DNA from: an uncultured Gardnerella sp. | Lineage (GTDB): Bacteria; Actinomycetota; Actinomycetes; Actinomycetales; Bifidobacteriaceae | Assembly: GCA_947254595.1 (NCBI GenBank) | Contig: CAMYED010000018.1 | Location: 1-18,013 of the forward strand | Reading direction: 5' to 3' | Length of the DNA stretch: 18,013 nucleotides | In this document: in pieces, positions 13,800 to 18,013 of the stretch | How positions within the stretch are numbered: position 1 is the stretch's first letter | Layout of the letters: the number at the start of each line of letters is the position of its first letter | The notes under the pieces: generated by a model | Databases searched by the model: none | The model's input: only the letters and a program-made list of their open reading frames with translations | What the model was told of the DNA's origin: nothing | Program-made: the position numbers and the translations under genes

Positions 13800-14711
13800 T
13801 TAAGCATGATCGTCTGAATCAATCAACGCTTGGCGAATATCCCACGCTATACGCTCAGTTGCAGCCGAAAGCTCACCAATATTAGGACCATGCGACGCAA
13901 TAGAACGCGAAACAGTTACCAATACATTACCATGCGTACCCGCAAAAACACGCTTCAAGTCGTTAGCTTCTGCACCCTGCCAACCGTAACCCGGGGAAAG
14001 AATCGGGCCGGTGAAACTAGTGACGTCAATTCCGCCACCATTTATCCAATCTCCAACAGTAGCGCCAACAATTAAACCAACAGAACCCATTCCCCTAGTT
14101 TTATTGTTGAAACTTTGCGCAGTTTGAGCAATTCCGTGAGCAACAGTAGTGCCACGATACATACCGCTTTGACGTATAGCAGTCTGCAAACTTGCACCTT
14201 CACGATTAGAAGTAAGAGAAGCAATAAAAACGCCACGACCGTTATTAAGCGCCTCGTTAATTAAGCCGCCCATTGAGCTAGCTCCATAATAAGGAAGAAG
14301 CGTAATAGCGTCGGTAAGTAGCGGAGAATCCGGCTTAAAATATGCGTCTGCTAGTGCAGAAATAGTAGTAGACAATCCGCCATGACCGCAGTCAACGATT
14401 GTAATAACATCCATTTGACGAGCCGCGTAAAGCACGCGTTCGAGCGCCGCGAAACCTTTAGAACCGTAGCGCTCAAACATGCTGGATTGGAACTTAACTG
14501 CTGCTGCCCTGCCGTTCATAGCTTGCAGCATGCGCATAGAAAATAATTCAGCCCCGAGAGCATCCACGTTGTACCCCCAATTAAGCAACATTTTGCGATG
14601 AGGATCAATGCCAACGCACAACGGACCATACTTAGCCATAGCGTTCTTCAAACGCAAACCAAAATTAGATCGTTGCGCCTGTAATTCTTGATCACGGATG
14701 CTCTCGGTCAT
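13800..14711 (-). CDS. pyrF: Orotidine-5'-phosphate decarboxylase homologue with altered active site
   Basis: By overall sequence this is the actinobacterial type 2 PyrF (303 residues; FGLRL, GPLCVGIDPH, FERYGSKGFAALER, TSFTGPILSPGYGWQG, VTVSRSI). The family decarboxylates OMP to UMP. Asp36 of GIDPH and Lys73 of VKFQ are kept, as are the phosphate-side PGYGWQG (240-246) and Arg269. The catalytic signature, normally DAKRGDIGxT, reads DCGHGGLSTT (107-116): the essential Lys is Gly109 and the second Asp is Gly112. The reading frame is open and the rest is well conserved, so this is not a simple pseudogene, but OMP decarboxylation should be lost or very poor. It may have a new role, or another PyrF may exist in the genome. 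It starts three bases after carB and is followed by gmk. Confidence 0.85.
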   Translation of the reverse strand: MTESIRDQELQAQRSNFGLRLKNAMAKYGPLCVGIDPHRKMLLNWGYNVDALGAELFSMRMLQAMNGRAAAVKFQSSMFERYGSKGFAALERVLYAARQMDVITIVDCGHGGLSTTISALADAYFKPDSPLLTDAITLLPYYGASSMGGLINEALNNGRGVFIASLTSNREGASLQTAIRQSGMYRGTTVAHGIAQTAQSFNNKTRGMGSVGLIVGATVGDWINGGGIDVTSFTGPILSPGYGWQGAEANDLKRVFAGTHGNVLVTVSRSIASHGPNIGELSAATERIAWDIRQALIDSDDHA

Positions 14712-14714
14712 GTA

Positions 14715-17700
14715 TTAAGCCCGACTTTCTTGATTTTCTGCCTGTTCAATTGCAAACAGCTGCTGAGCATGCTCTTGAATGCTCATCACCTGATAATCGT
14801 TGTTCTTAACAGCTTCAATAGCCATCAAAACTGGAGCGAACTCTGTAATTGTAGTGAATTGCGGAAGATCCGCTGCCACGGCTGCAGCACGAATAGCATA
14901 GCCATCCTCGCGAGACCCTCTAGAATTCGGTGTGTTGAGTACCATATCAATCTTACCATTCTCGATAAGCTCTACAACATTTTTACCGATTCTTTCATGC
15001 GCTTTCTCACTATTTGGCACATCCTTCGCCGTGTCGCCACGGCTAGAAAGCTTGTCTACAATCACAGAATCAATACCGTAACGACGAAGCACAGAGGCAG
15101 TACCTTCAGTAGCCCAAATAGTAAAACCAAGCTCTACTAGGCGCACTGCAAGAAGTGGAAGCTGCCTCTTATCCGCATCGCTTACAGACACAAAAACGTT
15201 ACCGCTGGTAGGCAAACCACCCTTGTATGCTGCAAGCTGACTCTTAGCAAAAGCGTGCGGGAAGTCACGATCAAAGCCCATAACCTCACCAGTAGAACGC
15301 ATTTCCGGGCCGAGCAAAATATCAACCGTGCGTCCAACAGGAGTGCGGAAACGCTTAAACGGCAACACAGAAGCCTTAATAGCAACCTGCTGGCCTGGGT
15401 GAATGTCACCGCCATCGCCTTGCGGAAGAAGAAGACCGCGCTTGCGCTGCTGGGAAATGGTTTCGCCAGCCATAATTCGAGCAGCAGCCTTAGCAAGAGC
15501 AACACCAGTAGCTTTAGAAGCAAACGGAACAGTACGCGAAGCTCGAGGATTTGCCTCAATTACATACAAAGTGTTCGCCATAAAAGCGTACTGCACGTTA
15601 ATAAGACCGCGAACTGAGCAACCGCGAGCAATCGAAAGCGTACCTTCACGAAGGCGACGAATTTGATCGTCCGAAAGAGTGCTTGGAGGAAGAGTGCAGG
15701 CAGCGTCACCAGAGTGCACGCCAGCTTCCTCAACATGCTCCATAATTCCGCCAATATAAAGCTCATTGCCGTCATAAAGCGCGTCAACGTCGATTTCAAT
15801 AGCATCCTGAAGGAACTTGTCAATCAAAAGTGGCGAAGGCAAACGTCCAGAAACAACAGTGTCTGCACGAGCCTCATCCAAAGCGCGCTTAACATACTTT
15901 GCAAGCTGAGCGTCATCGTACACGATTTCCATTCCTCGACCACCAAGCACGTAGCTTGGGCGTACAAGAACCGGGTAGCCAATTGCGTGAGCTGCATCTT
16001 TTGCTTCCTCAAGACTTAAAGCAGTGCCATAACGAGGAGCATTCATGCCTTCTTGACGAAGAACCTCACCAAAAAGCTCACGATTTTCTGCCAAATCAAT
16101 AGCCTCAGGAGTGGTTCCCAAAATTGGAACTCCTGCAGCTTTAAGACGAGCAGCAAGCGAAAGTGGCGTTTGACCGCCAAGCTGAACAATTACGCCCTTT
16201 ACCGGACCAAGCTTCTTTTCTGCCTCATAAATTTCAAGAACATCTTCGAAAGTAAGAGGCTCAAAGTAAAGACGATCAGACATGTCGTAATCTGTAGAAA
16301 CTGTTTCAGGATTGCAATTAACCATAATGGTGTCGTAATCCTTGCCCAATTCCTGAACAGCGTGAACGCAAGTGTAATCAAACTCAATACCCTGGCCGAT
16401 TCGGTTCGGACCAGAGCCAAGAATAATCACAGCTTCGCGATCGCGCTTCTTCAACTCGCTTTCGTCAGCATAGCAAGAATAGTAGTAAGGCGTTGCCGCA
16501 TCAAACTCAGCTGCGCAAGTGTCAACCGTCTTGTAAACAGGACGCAAACCGTAAGCCCAACGAAGCTCACGAACCATGTTTTCGCCTTCGTCGCCAAGAT
16601 TACGCAAATGCGCAATTTGAACGTCAGAAAGACCAGCAAGTTTAGCACGCTTCAAAACTTTAGGAGTTAAAGTTTCAGCTTCACGAACCGCGAGCGCAGT
16701 CTCGTTAATTTGAGCCAGCTGCTCTACAAACCAAGGGTCGATTTTTGTTGCTGCAAAAATCTGCTCCGGCGTTGCCCCACCCCAAAGCGCGCGCTGAATT
16801 TGCAAGTAGCGGTGCTCTGTTGGAGTATGCATTTCTTCAAGAAGCTTATTAACTTCTTCCTTACTTGGGCGCTCGCCGTCCCAGCTAAAGCATGCGTGAC
16901 GCTTGTCGATTGAACGCATTGCTTTTCCAAGAGATTCCTGGAAGTTTCCAGCCAAAGCCATTGCTTCGCCAACAGACTTCATAGAAGTTGTAAGAGTAGT
17001 GTCCGCTCCCGGGAACTTTTCGAAAGCAAAGCGCGGAATCTTCGTTACAACGTAGTCGATTGTTGGCTCGAAGCTTGCAGGAGTTGAGCGAGTAATATCG
17101 TTTTGAATTTCGTCCAAAGTGTAGCCGAGCGCAAGTTTCGTTGCGATTTTTGCGATTGGGAAGCCGGTTGCTTTAGATGCGAGCGCGGAAGAGCGAGATA
17201 CGCGCGGATTCATTTCGATTACGATAATGCGGCCGGTTTGAGGGTTGATTGCGAACTGAATATTGCAACCACCGGTGTCAACACCAACGCCTCGAATAAT
17301 CGCAATACCAATATCACGCATCTTCTGATATTCGCGGTCTGTAAGCGTAAAGCAAGGAGCTACTGTAATCGAGTCGCCAGTGTGCACACCTACAGGGTCA
17401 ACGTTTTCAATTGGGCAAACAACTACGACGTTGTCTTTTGCGTCGCGCATAAGCTCAAGCTCAAACTCCTTCCAGCCCTCAATGCCTTCTTCAATAAGCA
17501 CTTCGTTGGTTGGAGAATAGTGAATACCAGCTCCTGCAATGCGGTGAAGCTCTTCTTCATTATGAGCAATACCAGAACCTAGGCCGCCCATTGTAAAGCT
17601 TGGGCGTACTACTACCGGGTATCCTAAAGTTTCAACAATTTTGTCTACTTCTTCGATTGAGTGAGCAATAAAGGATTTTGCGCTTTCCGCTCCAGCTTTT

Positions 17701-18013
17701 TCAACGACTTTTTTGAAAAGCTCACGGTCTTCGCCGCGGTCGATTGCTTCCAAAGAAGCACCAATAAGCTCAACGTTATACTTTTCTAAAATTCCTGCAC
17801 GGCCCAAATCCATTGCAGCATTAAGCGCAGTCTGACCACCGAGCGTTGGAAGAAGCGCATCCGGACGCTCCTTCGCAATAATTCTCTCCAAAATCGAAGT
17901 GTCAATTGGCTCAATATAAGTTGCGTCCGCAAGCTCCGGGTCAGTCATAATCGTAGCTGGGTTGGAATTAACCAAAATTACGCGAATGCCTTCTTCGCGA
18001 AGAACTCGGCAAG
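14715..18013 (-). CDS. carB: Carbamoyl-phosphate synthase large chain (5' end beyond the window)
   Basis: CarB makes carbamoyl phosphate from bicarbonate, ammonia (from the CarA glutaminase) and two ATP, for pyrimidines and arginine. About 1,098 residues are visible. Translation continues through the window edge (VLREEGIRVILVNSNPATIM), so roughly the first 20-30 residues, including the true start, are missing; the apparent start at 17975 is an internal Leu codon. Present in order are the carboxyphosphate ATP-grasp half (PTLGGQTALN, PSFTMGGLGSG, EMNPRVSRSSALASKATG), the oligomerisation region, LGSGPNRIGQGIEFDY opening the second half, its ATP-grasp (PSYVLGGRGMEIV, EANPRASRTVPFASKATG), and the C-terminal MGS-like allosteric domain (TEGTASVLRRYGI). 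The stop codon TAA lies three bases before the pyrF ATG. carA would be expected just beyond the window. Confidence 0.97.
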   Translation of the reverse strand, partial: CRVLREEGIRVILVNSNPATIMTDPELADATYIEPIDTSILERIIAKERPDALLPTLGGQTALNAAMDLGRAGILEKYNVELIGASLEAIDRGEDRELFKKVVEKAGAESAKSFIAHSIEEVDKIVETLGYPVVVRPSFTMGGLGSGIAHNEEELHRIAGAGIHYSPTNEVLIEEGIEGWKEFELELMRDAKDNVVVVCPIENVDPVGVHTGDSITVAPCFTLTDREYQKMRDIGIAIIRGVGVDTGGCNIQFAINPQTGRIIVIEMNPRVSRSSALASKATGFPIAKIATKLALGYTLDEIQNDITRSTPASFEPTIDYVVTKIPRFAFEKFPGADTTLTTSMKSVGEAMALAGNFQESLGKAMRSIDKRHACFSWDGERPSKEEVNKLLEEMHTPTEHRYLQIQRALWGGATPEQIFAATKIDPWFVEQLAQINETALAVREAETLTPKVLKRAKLAGLSDVQIAHLRNLGDEGENMVRELRWAYGLRPVYKTVDTCAAEFDAATPYYYSCYADESELKKRDREAVIILGSGPNRIGQGIEFDYTCVHAVQELGKDYDTIMVNCNPETVSTDYDMSDRLYFEPLTFEDVLEIYEAEKKLGPVKGVIVQLGGQTPLSLAARLKAAGVPILGTTPEAIDLAENRELFGEVLRQEGMNAPRYGTALSLEEAKDAAHAIGYPVLVRPSYVLGGRGMEIVYDDAQLAKYVKRALDEARADTVVSGRLPSPLLIDKFLQDAIEIDVDALYDGNELYIGGIMEHVEEAGVHSGDAACTLPPSTLSDDQIRRLREGTLSIARGCSVRGLINVQYAFMANTLYVIEANPRASRTVPFASKATGVALAKAAARIMAGETISQQRKRGLLLPQGDGGDIHPGQQVAIKASVLPFKRFRTPVGRTVDILLGPEMRSTGEVMGFDRDFPHAFAKSQLAAYKGGLPTSGNVFVSVSDADKRQLPLLAVRLVELGFTIWATEGTASVLRRYGIDSVIVDKLSSRGDTAKDVPNSEKAHERIGKNVVELIENGKIDMVLNTPNSRGSREDGYAIRAAAVAADLPQFTTITEFAPVLMAIEAVKNNDYQVMSIQEHAQQLFAIEQAENQESRA

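Noticed and set aside
13800..14711. pyrF as a pseudogene
   Set aside because: The frame is intact with good conservation outside the motif and tight spacing to carB and gmk, so it is annotated as a gene with an altered active site.

Overview
The window looks like a chromosomal housekeeping segment from a low-G+C member of the Bifidobacteriaceae, most likely Gardnerella or a close relative. This is an inference. It rests on the actinobacterial gene order (carB-pyrF-gmk-rpoZ-metK-priA and rapZ-whiA-pgk-tpiA-secG...tal), on actinobacterial protein types (Mycobacterium-like PyrF, PriA without helicase motifs, WhiA), and on base composition well below that of Bifidobacterium or Mycobacterium. There is no phage, insertion sequence, CRISPR array, tRNA or rRNA.

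Layout. tal (102-1205) is the only gene on the plus strand. It converges on a HAD phosphatase gene across a bidirectional terminator (1233-1279). Everything else is on the minus strand. Read in the direction of transcription, from the right end of the window to the left: carB (5' end cut off by the window edge) - pyrF - gmk - rpoZ, closed by a clear terminator at 12686-12731; metK - priA - aroE - rapZ - whiA, with priA/aroE and aroE/rapZ translationally coupled; a 640-base non-coding stretch (4885-5524) full of hairpins; pgk - tpiA - secG, closed by a terminator at 2300-2332; then the HAD gene.

Functions. carB and pyrF belong to carbamoyl-phosphate/pyrimidine synthesis, gmk to GTP supply, and rpoZ to RNA polymerase. 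metK makes S-adenosylmethionine, priA acts in replication restart, and aroE in aromatic amino acid synthesis. rapZ and whiA are regulators. pgk and tpiA are lower glycolysis and tal feeds the fructose-6-phosphate/pentose shunt, so the left half is central carbon metabolism. secG is part of the protein export channel.

Most notable points. (1) The PyrF homologue has lost the catalytic Lys and the second Asp of the D-x-K-x-x-D motif but keeps the substrate-binding parts. (2) Between whiA and pgk lie two 45-bp hairpins of identical architecture; six base pairs differ between them and all six changes are compensated. A terminator-like hairpin lies further downstream, so this may be a structured RNA or a repeat family. 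(3) Most of the intergenic gaps carry their own 12-20 bp tandem or near-tandem duplication, often starting at the stop codon of the preceding gene. (4) AroE and PriA carry Asn/Gln/Ser/Glu-rich inserts that look like repeat expansion. Several start codons were moved from the longest ORF on ribosome-binding-site evidence: secG, tpiA, pgk, whiA, rapZ, aroE and rpoZ.
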